From NCBI RefSeq assembly GCF_900110205.1, contig NZ_FOCV01000020.1, positions 1-64,000 of the forward strand: a DNA stretch of 64,000 nucleotides, in the 5' to 3' direction. Positions 33,117-41,879 of this stretch are shown one piece after another. The DNA is from Rhizobium tibeticum (lineage in GTDB: Bacteria; Pseudomonadota; Alphaproteobacteria; Rhizobiales; Rhizobiaceae). Each line of letters begins with the position of its first letter. The stretch's first letter is position 1. The notes under the pieces were generated by a model. The model was given only the letters and a program-made list of their open reading frames with translations. It was not told the DNA's origin and did not search any database. The position numbers were made by a program, and so were the translations under genes.

Positions 33117-33539
33117 TCAGTGATGGGCGTGACTGCACTGACCGTGATCGGCCAGAACCTCGATGACCCGGCACCGATCGACGCGACCATGACCGCAGCC
33201 TTCCACCATCAGTTCCAGTTCCGCCTTCAAGGCTATCAGGCTTCGGATTCTTTGCTCGACTTCGACAAGACGGGCCTTGGCGATCGCGTCCGCAGAAGCG
33301 CAGGACTGATGTGGATCGTCCTGCAGTGTCAGGAGCGCGCGGATCGCTTCCACCTCGAAACCAAGCTCGCGGGCATGACGGATGAAGGCGAGCCTGCGCA
33401 GATCTGCAGGCTCGTACGAGCGTTGATTGCCCTCGCTGCGGTTTGGCTCCGGCAGGAGGCCGATGCTTTCGTAGTAGCGGATCGTCGGAACCTTGACGCC
33501 GCTCTTCCGGGAAGCTTCGCCGATCGTGATCTTTTTCAT
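33117..33539 (-). CDS. MerR-family heavy-metal regulator (ZntR/CadR/PbrR type)
   Basis: 140 residues. N-terminal winged helix (IGEASRKSGVKVPTIRYYESIGLLP), dimerisation helix, and metal-binding Cys positions: one in PHQSCASAD and a C-terminal cluster GCGHGRVDRCRV followed by QCSHAHH. The Cys spacing fits divalent-metal sensors for Zn, Cd or Pb rather than Cu(I) sensors such as CueR. It diverges from the P1B-ATPase gene and would twist the shared promoter at 33550-33580 when metal is bound. Confidence 0.9.
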   Translation of the reverse strand: MKKITIGEASRKSGVKVPTIRYYESIGLLPEPNRSEGNQRSYEPADLRRLAFIRHARELGFEVEAIRALLTLQDDPHQSCASADAIAKARLVEVEQRIRSLIALKAELELMVEGCGHGRVDRCRVIEVLADHGQCSHAHH

Positions 33540-33549
33540 GATTTTCCTC

Positions 33550-33580
33550 TTGCACCTCTAGCCGCTAGAGGATGTAGGAA
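33550..33580 (+). promoter_or_regulatory. MerR-type promoter with operator, driving the metal ATPase
   Basis: TTGCAC (33550-33555), a 19-base spacer and TAGGAA (33575-33580). The over-long spacer contains the dyad CCTCTAG-CCG-CTAGAGG (33555-33571). The 19-bp spacing and central dyad are the hallmark of MerR-activated promoters. Confidence 0.85.
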
Positions 33581-33610
33581 GGATGCCTCTGTCTGACAAG
33601 GAAGCGGATC

Positions 33611-35863
33611 ATGGGTGAAACGGTCGAGAAGCGTTACAGGGTTGGCGGCATGGATTGCGCCGGCTGCGCAGCCAAGATCGACACCGCCGTCCGGCGTATG
33701 CCAGGCGTCGAAGACGTTTCGGTCTCGGTGACGGCAGGAACGATGACGGTGCGCCACGATGGCAACAGCGACCTTGTCGCGATCGAAAGGAAAGTGACGA
33801 GCCTCGGCTATTCCGTCTTTCAGGTCGCCGGAAGGTCGCCAGCGGAAACACCAGCGGCAAATCATGCACACCAGCACCACGACCACACTGACCATGATCA
33901 CGATCATGATCATGCTAACCACGATCACACAGGTCAGGAACATACCGAGGAAAAGGCGACGGACGCACTGGAGGGCCTCCACGGTCACGACGTCCCAATG
34001 GCTGGACCTTGGTGGCAAAGCAAGAAGGGCCGCCTGACAATCCTTTCCGGCGCAGCGCTCGTTGTCGCCTACCTCATTGGTCACCTCGTACCGGCAATTG
34101 CGGCCTATGCATTCATCGTGGCAATGCTCGTCGGGCTTGTTCCAATCGCTCGGCGCGCCGTCGTCGCCGCCTTCGCGGGCACACCCTTCTCGATCGAGAT
34201 GCTGATGACGATCGCGGCGGTCGGCGCGGTGATCATCAATGCAGGTGAGGAAGCCGCGACAGTGGTCTTCCTGTTCCTGGTCGGCGAACTGCTGGAAGGC
34301 GTCGCCGCCGGCAAGGCGCGCGCGAGCATCCAGTCTCTGACGACATTGGTTCCGAAGCGTGCCTTCCTCGAAGAGGGTGGTGCGACCCGGGAAGTGCCGG
34401 CCGAGAGCCTCGCCGTCGGTTCGACCATTCTGGTTCGTCCGGGCGACCGCATCGCGGCTGATGGCACCATTCTCTCCGGCGAGAGTGCAATCGACGAAGC
34501 GCCGGTCACCGGCGAGAGTACGCCAGTGCGCAAAGGCGAAGGTGACATGGTTTTTGCCGGCACCGTCAACGGTGACGCAGCGCTTCGGGTAAAGGTGGCG
34601 GCGGCGGCGGCCGACAACACGATTGCACGCGTCGTCCGTCTCGTGGAGGAGGCGCAGGAATCCAAGGCGCCGACGGAGCGCTTCATCGATCGTTTCTCTC
34701 GCTATTACACGCCTGGCGTCGTCGTCGTTGCAGCCCTCATCGCCATCCTGCCACCGCTTCTTGCAGGCGGCGCCTGGGACGAGTGGATCTACAAGGGCCT
34801 CGCCATGTTGCTGATCGGTTGCCCCTGCGCCCTGGTGATTTCGACCCCGGCCGCAATTGCCGCCTCGCTTTCTTCGGGAGCGCGCCGTGGCCTGCTGCTG
34901 AAGGGTGGCGCGGTCCTCGAGACGCTTGGCAAAGTCACCGCCGTCGCTTTCGACAAAACAGGCACGCTGACGGAAGGCAAGCCTGAGGTGACTGATGTGG
35001 TTGCTTTCGGACTGGACGAAGCCGAAGTCCTCAAATATGCCGCCGCCCTTGAGACGGGGTCTAGCCATCCGCTGGCGCTGGCGATCCTGGCAAGGGCAAC
35101 GGCCGCGGGGATCACGCTCCCCGCAACGACAGGCGCCAAGGCTCTAGGGGGCAAAGGCATTGCCGGGACGGTGGAGGGCCAGCCGGTGTTCTTCGGGTCT
35201 TCCAAGGCCGCGGGCGCGCGAATTCCTCTTTCGTCCGATCAGACGGCGCGCATCACGGCGCTCAACGACGATGGCAAAACGGTTTCGGTGCTCGTCGTCG
35301 GCGACACGCTGGCAGGAGCCATTGCCATGCGCGACGAACCACGTGACGACGCCAAGTCCGGCCTTGAGGAATTGACTGAGGCAGGCATCAAGATCGTCAT
35401 GCTCACGGGCGATAACCGCCGCACCGCCAAGGCCATTGGCAAGCAGCTCGGCATCGAGGTGCGCGCCGAGCTGATGCCGGAGGACAAGCAGCGCATCGTG
35501 AACGAGCTGAAGCGTGATGGTTTGATCGTTGCCAAGGTCGGGGACGGTATCAACGACGCTCCGGCGCTTGCTACAGCCGATGTCGGTATCGCCATGGGTG
35601 GCGGCACCGATGTGGCGCTCGAAACTGCCGACGCTGCCATCCTGCATGGCCGCGTCAGCGATGTTGCGGCATTGATCGCGCTTTCCAAGCGCACCATGCG
35701 TAACATCGTCGAAAACATCACCATCGCGCTCGGCCTGAAGGCCGTGTTCCTGGTGACCACCATTGCTGGTATCACCGGCCTGTGGCCCGCGATCCTGGCC
35801 GACACCGGCGCCACGGTACTGGTCACCATTAATGCGCTGAGACTGCTGAAACCGGCCAAATAA
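33611..35863 (+). CDS. zntA: Zn/Cd/Pb-translocating P1B-type ATPase
   Basis: 750 residues. Heavy-metal-associated domain with GMDCAGC (residues 14-20), a His/Asp-rich linker (about 85-112), eight membrane helices with the CPC ion-binding motif at about 404, phosphorylation motif DKTGT at about 448, SSHPLA (HP locus), MLTGDNRRTAKAIG and GDGINDAPALA. CPC with Cys-rich HMA and His linker fits the Zn(II)/Cd(II)/Pb(II) exporter group. Controlled by the divergent MerR gene through a 19-bp-spacer promoter. Exact metal not determined by sequence. Confidence 0.92.
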   Translation: MGETVEKRYRVGGMDCAGCAAKIDTAVRRMPGVEDVSVSVTAGTMTVRHDGNSDLVAIERKVTSLGYSVFQVAGRSPAETPAANHAHQHHDHTDHDHDHDHANHDHTGQEHTEEKATDALEGLHGHDVPMAGPWWQSKKGRLTILSGAALVVAYLIGHLVPAIAAYAFIVAMLVGLVPIARRAVVAAFAGTPFSIEMLMTIAAVGAVIINAGEEAATVVFLFLVGELLEGVAAGKARASIQSLTTLVPKRAFLEEGGATREVPAESLAVGSTILVRPGDRIAADGTILSGESAIDEAPVTGESTPVRKGEGDMVFAGTVNGDAALRVKVAAAAADNTIARVVRLVEEAQESKAPTERFIDRFSRYYTPGVVVVAALIAILPPLLAGGAWDEWIYKGLAMLLIGCPCALVISTPAAIAASLSSGARRGLLLKGGAVLETLGKVTAVAFDKTGTLTEGKPEVTDVVAFGLDEAEVLKYAAALETGSSHPLALAILARATAAGITLPATTGAKALGGKGIAGTVEGQPVFFGSSKAAGARIPLSSDQTARITALNDDGKTVSVLVVGDTLAGAIAMRDEPRDDAKSGLEELTEAGIKIVMLTGDNRRTAKAIGKQLGIEVRAELMPEDKQRIVNELKRDGLIVAKVGDGINDAPALATADVGIAMGGGTDVALETADAAILHGRVSDVAALIALSKRTMRNIVENITIALGLKAVFLVTTIAGITGLWPAILADTGATVLVTINALRLLKPAK

Positions 35864-35925
35864 GGATCGCCGGTCTCGCGCCCATCCACAGCGAGCGTCG
35901 GTCACGGAGACATCGGTCGTTCGTT

Positions 35926-37104
35926 CTACCGTTTCTCTCCGAGGTACTGAAACAGTGTCCGCCTCCAACGCTGGTCGTGGATTGCCTCGAGGACGGCAAC
36001 GTCGATTGCCTTGCGATACGGGCGGCCGAGCGGCATGGCGAGCCCGTAGCTCTGCGGCTCGAAGTCGATGTCCAGGACTTGCACGATGCTGGAGAAATGT
36101 TGCTCCACTGTCCAGGCGAGAAGCGGCTTGTCGTACACGAAGGCATCGATCGATCCGGCATCGAGCGCCTTGAGCCCGTCTCCGACCTGGGCAAACGTGG
36201 AATGCTTGATGCGCTCGCCGTCCAGGAAGCCGATCGTTGCCGAGTTGGCGAGCGTCCCGACGCGCACGTTCGGCAGATCCTCCACGCCGTTGACCAGCCC
36301 GCGCATCTGCCTGGTCGTCAATGCGGACGTGACGCTGGCTGTAAAAACCGCGATCGTGATGATCGAAACCACCATCCAGATAATCGCGAGCGCCCTGCCC
36401 GCGATCGTGATCGGTCCGCGATGTCCGGTGCTGGCTTGCGTCATTGCCTCCGCGGACCACCAAATGCTCGCGCCCAATCCGCGTCCCACCGGTCCTCCGA
36501 AGTCGTCGTTATGGCGCCGCTCAAACAGCCATACCAGCGCGCCGACGAGCAGCGAGATGCCGATCAGCGCTCCCGCCGCCTGCAGGAAGCCCGCCGAGAT
36601 CTTCGTCCGGATGATTTCGCGCCACACCGACACGCTGTTGACGGATACCGCGATCCCCAGGCCGGTATCGTAGAAAGGCTGGCTGAAATCCACGCTGCGT
36701 TCACGTTCGGCCGTGATCGTGATCGCCGCCACGGAAACATCGTAGTCGCCCCGCGTCGTCGCTTCGATGAGCTTCTGGACATCAGGTTCTTCGGAGAGAC
36801 GAAATTGCAGTCCGAGCTTCTGTGCAACCTCGCGCCAGAGCTCGATAGAAATGCCGCTCCAATTGCCGTCAGCATCCTTCATCGCGAAGGGCGGTGCCTC
36901 CTTGGTACCGATAACAAGCTCTCGCTGAGGAAAGTCGTCCCTATTTGTTTGCTGCGGCATCTGGCCATAGACACTGCTTTCACCAACCGCAGCTGCGCCG
37001 AGCGCGGCAAGACCAATCAGCGCGCGCCCGACATAGCGGATCACGCCGGGCAGCCAATTGCGTCCGCTGCTCGCGTCAAACACTGCAAGGGAGACTGCCA
37101 TCAT
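35926..37104 (-). CDS. Ionotropic glutamate receptor-like ligand-gated channel (GluR0 type)
   Basis: 392 residues from ATG 37104. Signal segment (about 20-41), then binding lobe S1 (ELVIGTKEAPPFAM to about 160), membrane helix M1 (170-194), pore loop (209-230), helix M3 (235-262, LAIIWMVVSIITIAVFTASV) and lobe S2 (about 265-385, DLPNVRVGTLANSA, KPLLAWTVEQHF). A solute-binding protein split by an inserted two-helix pore is the layout of prokaryotic glutamate receptors. The potassium filter TVGYGD of GluR0 is replaced by QASTGHRG, so ion selectivity must differ. Upstream in-frame ATGs exist but lead out of the signal peptide. Monocistronic. Confidence 0.78.
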   Translation of the reverse strand: MMAVSLAVFDASSGRNWLPGVIRYVGRALIGLAALGAAAVGESSVYGQMPQQTNRDDFPQRELVIGTKEAPPFAMKDADGNWSGISIELWREVAQKLGLQFRLSEEPDVQKLIEATTRGDYDVSVAAITITAERERSVDFSQPFYDTGLGIAVSVNSVSVWREIIRTKISAGFLQAAGALIGISLLVGALVWLFERRHNDDFGGPVGRGLGASIWWSAEAMTQASTGHRGPITIAGRALAIIWMVVSIITIAVFTASVTSALTTRQMRGLVNGVEDLPNVRVGTLANSATIGFLDGERIKHSTFAQVGDGLKALDAGSIDAFVYDKPLLAWTVEQHFSSIVQVLDIDFEPQSYGLAMPLGRPYRKAIDVAVLEAIHDQRWRRTLFQYLGEKR

Positions 37105-37324
37105 ACCCGTTCCACCAGCCTCCAACGTCCGAAAAGAACCGCCCGCAGGGGCCGGCCAGTCCGCCATGATCGCCGGCTGGCACCCCGGTTGGGCGGCGGT
37201 CCGAAGCGAGCCACGGAAGAGCGTAAATTGGAAGTACGTTACGGTAAAATTGCTCTTGGCTTGATGGCGTTGGTGTGCCTGCAAACCTCCTGCGCCGCTG
37301 ACCCTCGGAATTTGCACGCGGCCC

Positions 37325-37349
37325 GGAACATTTTGCGCGCTAGGGAGTT
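37325..37349 (+). promoter_or_regulatory. Candidate EcfG/RpoE2 promoter before the Pro/Ala-rich protein
   Basis: GGAAC (37325-37329), 17 bases, GTT (37347-37349). The base before GTT is A instead of the preferred C. Start of transcription would fall about 15 bases before the ATG. Confidence 0.45.
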
Positions 37350-37370
37350 AACGTTAAGAGGAGGAGTAAC

Positions 37371-37709
37371 ATGACGAATGACTTCAACAAACCAAACCCG
37401 ATGAATACCTCAGCGTCCAAGAGCAAGACGCTATGGATTGTTTTAGCAGCCATTGTCGTTATCGTAGCTCTAGCAGCGACTTACTGGCCGAGAACGCAGA
37501 GCAGCTCGACCGCGACAGCTCCGAACGCACCGGCTCCGACCACTTCCGAGCCTGCTTCGCCGCCACCCGCAGCGACTACACCGGCAACACCGCCGGCCGC
37601 TAATCCGCCAGCAGCGAATGCGCCCGCTGACGCTCCGGCAACGCCTGCGGCTCCTGCCGCTCCTGCCGCTCCGGCTCCTGCCGCTCCGGCTCCTGCGAAC
37701 CCGCAGTAA
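37371..37709 (+). CDS. Membrane-anchored Pro/Ala-rich periplasmic protein
   Basis: 112 residues from ATG 37371 behind GAGGAGGAG. A single membrane helix (about residues 20-39, KTLWIVLAAIVVIVALAATY) is followed by a low-complexity Ala/Pro/Thr tail to the C-terminus. Probably extends into the periplasm as a spacer or cell-wall-spanning segment. No domain. A hairpin terminator follows and an EcfG-like promoter precedes it, hinting at stress induction. Confidence 0.65.
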   Translation: MTNDFNKPNPMNTSASKSKTLWIVLAAIVVIVALAATYWPRTQSSSTATAPNAPAPTTSEPASPPPAATTPATPPAANPPAANAPADAPATPAAPAAPAAPAPAAPAPANPQ

Positions 37710-37714
37710 TCGCG

Positions 37715-37740
37715 AGCCCGCTTGCTCAGGCGGGCTTTAC
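37715..37740 (+). terminator. Terminator after the Pro/Ala-rich protein gene
   Basis: AGCCCGC and GCGGGCT form a 7-bp stem with an 8-base loop and a short TTTA tail, 6 bases past the stop codon. Confidence 0.6.
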
Positions 37741-37772
37741 TGCTTCCCCAGAATCGAGGCCGGCTGTTGGAC

Positions 37773-37931
37773 TTAGTTCGCGCCGGCCTTGAGGACACGA
37801 TGCGTGCTGGCATCGAGCGCATTGCCCGCCTCCCTGCCGTCCCTGGCAAGACCATTCGCCGTGTTTGCGCAGGACGAGAGGCCAATTAGCGATGCAAGCG
37901 CAATGGCGATAGCGACGGCTGACTTTGTCAT
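37773..37931 (-). CDS. Entericidin-like small lipoprotein
   Basis: 52 residues from ATG 37931 behind GGGAG. Lipoprotein signal peptide with lipobox IGLSSC, then a short helical mature part (ANTANGLARDGREAGNALDA) of the entericidin A/B type. Entericidins are small cell-envelope lipoproteins, in enterobacteria a toxin-antidote pair linked to stationary phase. Only one is present here. It lies downstream of the strong serA terminator, so is transcribed on its own. Confidence 0.75.
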   Translation of the reverse strand: MTKSAVAIAIALASLIGLSSCANTANGLARDGREAGNALDASTHRVLKAGAN

Positions 37932-38010
37932 GGAAGCTCCCGAATTGACCGTGAAAGAACGAAAGTCGCCCGCGTGACGGTGATCAACCTGGACGACCGA
38001 GAGGCAAAAC

Positions 38011-38049
38011 GAGAAAACCCGGCGTAAGGTTCCCACGCCGGGTTTTCTC
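38011..38049 (-). terminator. Strong terminator of the serC-serA operon
   Basis: A perfect 15-bp stem, GAGAAAACCCGGCGT against ACGCCGGGTTTTCTC, with a 9-base loop. It starts 19 bases after the serA stop. T-runs occur within the 3' arm on both strands. Confidence 0.85.
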
Positions 38050-38067
38050 ATTGCCTTGGGAGCAAAC

Positions 38068-39663
38068 TCAATCGACCGCAAAGACCAGCGGCTTTGCCTG
38101 GCGGATCGCCGCGTTTGCGGTCAGCTTGGCAAGCACCTCATCGCCAATCGGACCATCGACGTAAAGCAGCGCGATCGCATCCCCACCCTGCTTGTCACGG
38201 CCGAGTTGGAAATTCGCGATATTGACGCCGGCGGCGCCAAGCGTCGTGCCGATGAAGCCGATCATGCCGGGCACGTCGGTGTTGGTGATGTAGACCATGT
38301 GCGAGCCGACGTCGGCATCGAGATTGATACCCTTGATCTGGATGAAGCGCGGCTTGCCGTCCGAGAACACCGTACCAGCGATGGAACGGGTCATCGAGTC
38401 GGTCTTGACGGTCAACTTAATGTAGCCGTCGAACACGCCGGTCTTGTCCCGCTTGACCTCGGAGAGCACGATGCCCTTTTCCTTGATCATGATCGGCGCG
38501 GAGACCATGTTGACGTCGGCAACCTGCGTGCGGATCAAGCCGGCAAGCAGTGCGCTCGTCAGGGCGCGCGTGTTCATCGTGGCTGTCGCACCGTCGAAAA
38601 GGATCTCGATTTCCTTGATCGGCTCTTCGGTAACCTGGCCGACGAAGGCACCGAGAACGTCGGCGAGCCGGATGAACGGCTTTAGGATCGGTGCTTCTTC
38701 CGCGGTGATCGACGGCATGTTGATGGCGTTGGAAACGGCACCCTTCACCAGGTAGTCCGACATCTGCTCGGCAACCTGCAGCGCTACGTTTTCCTGCGCT
38801 TCCGTGGTCGATGCGCCGAGATGCGGGGTGCAGACGACGTTCGGCAGGCCGAAAAGCGGGCTTTCCTTGGCCGGCTCGACTTCGAAGACGTCGAAACCGG
38901 CACCGGCGACATGGCCGGACTTGATGGCTTCGGCAAGGGCCGCCTCGTCGACGAGACCACCACGAGCGCAGTTGATGATGCGAACGCCGGGTTTTGTCTT
39001 CGCAAGGTTTTCAGCGCCGAGAATGCCGCGCGTCTTGTCCGTCATCGGCACATGCAGGGTGATGAAGTCGGCCTTGGCGAGCAGCTCGTCGAGCTCAACC
39101 TTGGTGACGCCCATTTCCTCGGCGCGTTCCTTCGAGAGGAAGGGGTCGTAGGCCAGAACGTGCATCTTCAGACCGATGGCGCGCGCGCAGACGATCGAGC
39201 CGATATTGCCGGCACCGATGACGCCGAGCGTCTTGCCGGTGATTTCGACACCCATGAACTTCGACTTTTCCCACTTGCCGGCCTGCGTCGAGGCATCGGC
39301 AGCCGGCATCTGGCGGGCGACCGCGAACATCAGCGCAATGGCATGCTCGGCCGTGGTGATCGAGTTGCCGAACGGCGTGTTCATGACGATAATGCCGCGG
39401 CGCGAGGCGGCCGGAATATCGACATTGTCGACGCCGATGCCGGCGCGGCCGATGACCTTGAGGTTGGTCGCAGCAGAAATCAGCTTCTCCGTCGCCTTCG
39501 TGGCGGAGCGGATGGCGAGACCGTCGTAATTGCCGATGATTTCGGCGAGCTTGTCCTTGTCCTTGCCAAGCTGCGGCTGGAAATCGACTTCGACGCCGCG
39601 ATCACGGAAGATCTGGACGGCGGTTTCCGACAGTTCGTCGGATACGAGAACGCGAGGTGCCAT
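38068..39663 (-). CDS. serA: D-3-phosphoglycerate dehydrogenase SerA
   Basis: 531 residues, the long form with an intervening domain and a C-terminal ACT domain. NAD-binding core GKTLGVIGAGNIGSIV, substrate and catalytic segments GRAGIGVDNVD, INCARGGLVDE and TPHLGASTTEAQ, and ACT domain from about residue 455 (VYITNTDVPGMIGFIG). It makes 3-phosphohydroxypyruvate in serine biosynthesis; the ACT domain suggests serine feedback. Ribosome site GAAGGAAG. Lies 86 bases after serC and forms one operon with it. Confidence 0.96.
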   Translation of the reverse strand: MAPRVLVSDELSETAVQIFRDRGVEVDFQPQLGKDKDKLAEIIGNYDGLAIRSATKATEKLISAATNLKVIGRAGIGVDNVDIPAASRRGIIVMNTPFGNSITTAEHAIALMFAVARQMPAADASTQAGKWEKSKFMGVEITGKTLGVIGAGNIGSIVCARAIGLKMHVLAYDPFLSKERAEEMGVTKVELDELLAKADFITLHVPMTDKTRGILGAENLAKTKPGVRIINCARGGLVDEAALAEAIKSGHVAGAGFDVFEVEPAKESPLFGLPNVVCTPHLGASTTEAQENVALQVAEQMSDYLVKGAVSNAINMPSITAEEAPILKPFIRLADVLGAFVGQVTEEPIKEIEILFDGATATMNTRALTSALLAGLIRTQVADVNMVSAPIMIKEKGIVLSEVKRDKTGVFDGYIKLTVKTDSMTRSIAGTVFSDGKPRFIQIKGINLDADVGSHMVYITNTDVPGMIGFIGTTLGAAGVNIANFQLGRDKQGGDAIALLYVDGPIGDEVLAKLTANAAIRQAKPLVFAVD

Positions 39664-39713
39664 TGGGGGCTTCCTTCAAAAGTGTTCAGCGATGGATGAA
39701 ATCAGGAATGCGA

Positions 39714-39736
39714 GGCTCCGCCTGCTCGGCGGAGCC
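39714..39736 (-). other. Hairpin between serC and serA
   Basis: GGCTCCGCC and GGCGGAGCC form a perfect 9-bp stem with a 5-base loop in the serC-serA gap, 13 bases after the serC stop. No T-tract follows on the minus strand, so it probably tunes relative expression instead of ending transcription. Confidence 0.55.
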
Positions 39737-39749
39737 GGATGCGATCAGC

Positions 39750-40928
39750 TCAGGCAGCAGCCTGGGAAAGCGTTGCCTTCTGCGTCTCGAAGGCCCAGGA
39801 AAGCCACGGCATCAGCTTCTGCATGTCGGCGGTTTCGATGGTGGCACCGGCCCAAATGCGCAGGCCCGACGGCGCGTCGCGATAATGGCCTATGTCGTAG
39901 GCGACACCTTCCTTGTCGAGCAGGCTGACGATGCCCTTGGCGAAGTTCGCCTGGCCATCGGCATCGAGCGCCAGAACGCCCTTGTCGACGATCTTCAGGC
40001 AAACGGAGGTGTTGGAGGCCGTCTCCGGCTTCACGGCGAGGTTGGCGATCCAATCGTTGGCGGCCACGAAATCGGCGATGACCTTGGCGTTCGCATCGGC
40101 GCGGGCCATCAGGCCCTTGAGCCCACCAACGTCCTTCGACCACAGCAGGGCATCGATATAATCCTCGACGCACAGCATGGACGGCGTGTTGATGGTCTCG
40201 CCGCTGAAGATGCCTTCGATCAGCTTGCCGCCCGAGGTCAGGCGGAAAATCTTCGGCAGCGGCCAGGCCGGTGCGTAGTTGAGCAGACGCTCGATGGCTC
40301 GCGGCGACAGGATGATGACGCCATGTGCGCCCTCGCCGCCCAGAACCTTCTGCCAGGAGAAGGTCACGACATCGAGCTTGGCAAAATCGAGGTTCTGCGC
40401 GAAAGCGGCCGAGGTCGCGTCGCAGATCGTCAGGCCATCGCGATCGGCGGGGATGAAATCGGCGTTCGGAACGCGGACGCCCGAGGTCGTGCCGTTCCAG
40501 GTGAAGACCACGTCGCGGTCAAAATCGATGGTCGAAAGATCCGGCAGCTCGCCATATCCGGCTTCGATCTTGCGGACGTCCTTCAGCTTCAGCTGCTTGA
40601 CGACGTCAGTGACCCAGCCCGCGCCGAAGCTTTCCCAGGCGACCATGTCGACGCCGCGCTCACCGAGCAATGACCAGAGCGCCATTTCGACGGCGCCGGT
40701 GTCAGATGCGGGAACGATGCCAATGCGGTAGTCCGCCGGCACTTCCAGAATTTCACGGGTAAGATCGATGGCCTGCTTCAGCTTCGTCTTGCCGACCTTC
40801 GCACGGTGCGAACGGCCAAGGGCCGCGTCAGAAAGAGCTTCGAGCGTCCAACCGGGGCGCTTCGAGCAAGGGCCAGAAGAAAAATGAGTATTGTTCGGAC
40901 GTACGTCCGGCTTTGCGGTCTTCGCCAT
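39750..40928 (-). CDS. serC: Phosphoserine aminotransferase SerC
   Basis: 392 residues, the length of the alphaproteobacterial class. The PLP-binding Lys is in FSWQKVLGGEGAHG; NNTHFSSGPCSKRPGW and GRSHRAKVGK are typical N-terminal landmarks. The enzyme converts 3-phosphohydroxypyruvate and glutamate to phosphoserine. First gene of serC-serA, with its ribosome site GGAAGGA buried in a leader hairpin. Confidence 0.95.
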   Translation of the reverse strand: MAKTAKPDVRPNNTHFSSGPCSKRPGWTLEALSDAALGRSHRAKVGKTKLKQAIDLTREILEVPADYRIGIVPASDTGAVEMALWSLLGERGVDMVAWESFGAGWVTDVVKQLKLKDVRKIEAGYGELPDLSTIDFDRDVVFTWNGTTSGVRVPNADFIPADRDGLTICDATSAAFAQNLDFAKLDVVTFSWQKVLGGEGAHGVIILSPRAIERLLNYAPAWPLPKIFRLTSGGKLIEGIFSGETINTPSMLCVEDYIDALLWSKDVGGLKGLMARADANAKVIADFVAANDWIANLAVKPETASNTSVCLKIVDKGVLALDADGQANFAKGIVSLLDKEGVAYDIGHYRDAPSGLRIWAGATIETADMQKLMPWLSWAFETQKATLSQAAA

Positions 40929-40929
40929 G

Positions 40930-41000
40930 TGCTATCCTTCCAGATAGATAGCTCCTCGTTGGGGAGGAGTGTCCCGCCGCCGTCGTTATAGGGCGGTGAG
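40930..41000 (-). promoter_or_regulatory. serC leader-type structured 5' UTR
   Basis: Directly before serC the minus-strand leader holds two adjacent hairpins: CTCCTC / GAGGAG (40952-40969) and GCTATC / GATAGC (40931-40952), the latter enclosing the Shine-Dalgarno. Upstream, CCGCC and GGCGG can pair. The position and form match the alphaproteobacterial serC leader motif described for serC-serA operons, a presumed cis-regulator of serine synthesis. Boundaries are approximate. Confidence 0.65.
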
Positions 41001-41078
41001 ATCGAAGTCAAGCAGCCGGCGTCGCAACGAGAGAAATTTTTGGCGTTTCCGCGTCATCGCGTCGCAGATCAGCCGGCC

Positions 41079-41879
41079 CTACCAGCCGGCGATGCGCAGG
41101 CCAACGCGGACTTCGTGCCGGGTCATCCCGTCATCGCGCCCGCTTGCCGAGGAGGGACCTGTAAACATGCTACCGCCGGCAATATCGGAAAAGCGATAGC
41201 CAAGATCGACCTTGATGTTGTCGGTGACTTCATAGCTGACGCCAACCATCAATGCATAGGTGAAGCGCCAGCTATTTTCTCCGTTGAAATCTTGCCGGGC
41301 GAAGGTGGCTCCCGCGCATGTCGAGGCGCCGTCGACGCACTCCGGTTGGGATCTCACACTCCCCCATCTGACGTTTGTTATCCCGACGCCGGCACCGACA
41401 TAAGGGGTGAAGCCGGCAATGGTCGCAAGGTCGGCATAGCCGTTTGTCATGATGCCATACGCCCGAACATCGGCACGCGTGCCGTAGGCGCAACCGGTTC
41501 CGGCAGGAGCGGATGCCGCACAAGGCAGACCGAGGCGTGCCGTACCGGTAAAATCGCTTCTGAGGAAATCTGTCGTTAGATCGGCACGCCAGATGTCGGT
41601 GAATTGATAACCGATCCCGATGCCACCGGAAACGGGCTGGGAGAAGCGCGCCGGATCGAACTCGCCGGCGTCGGCACCACCTGCGTGATACGTTGGCTTT
41701 TCGTTGCCCGTCCACGGCGCATAGCCTAGGTCACCCCGAAGATACCATCCGCTCGTCATTGAGCCGCCGGCAATGCTAACCTCCGGTACGTCCGTGATGA
41801 GCGGTTCTTCCGCCGCCACCGGACTGCCGAGCAGCACAAGGCTTGCTACAGTGGCGAGGATCACTTTGGACGATTTCAT
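41079..41879 (-). CDS. Outer-membrane beta-barrel protein (Omp25-like, copy A)
   Basis: 266 residues from ATG 41879; the TTG further upstream is unlikely. Signal peptide to about residue 23 (GSPVAA-EE). Barrel strands SGWYLRGDLGYAP, GGIGIGYQFTDIWRADL, GFTPYVGAGVGITNV, LMVGVSYEVTDNIKVDLGYRF and a closing VRVGLRIAGW, with aromatic C-terminus. Three Cys pairs occur in predicted loops (LGLPCAAS, GTGCAYG, PECVDGASTCAG), unusual for the family. Paralogous with the next gene. Confidence 0.85.
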   Translation of the reverse strand: MKSSKVILATVASLVLLGSPVAAEEPLITDVPEVSIAGGSMTSGWYLRGDLGYAPWTGNEKPTYHAGGADAGEFDPARFSQPVSGGIGIGYQFTDIWRADLTTDFLRSDFTGTARLGLPCAASAPAGTGCAYGTRADVRAYGIMTNGYADLATIAGFTPYVGAGVGITNVRWGSVRSQPECVDGASTCAGATFARQDFNGENSWRFTYALMVGVSYEVTDNIKVDLGYRFSDIAGGSMFTGPSSASGRDDGMTRHEVRVGLRIAGW

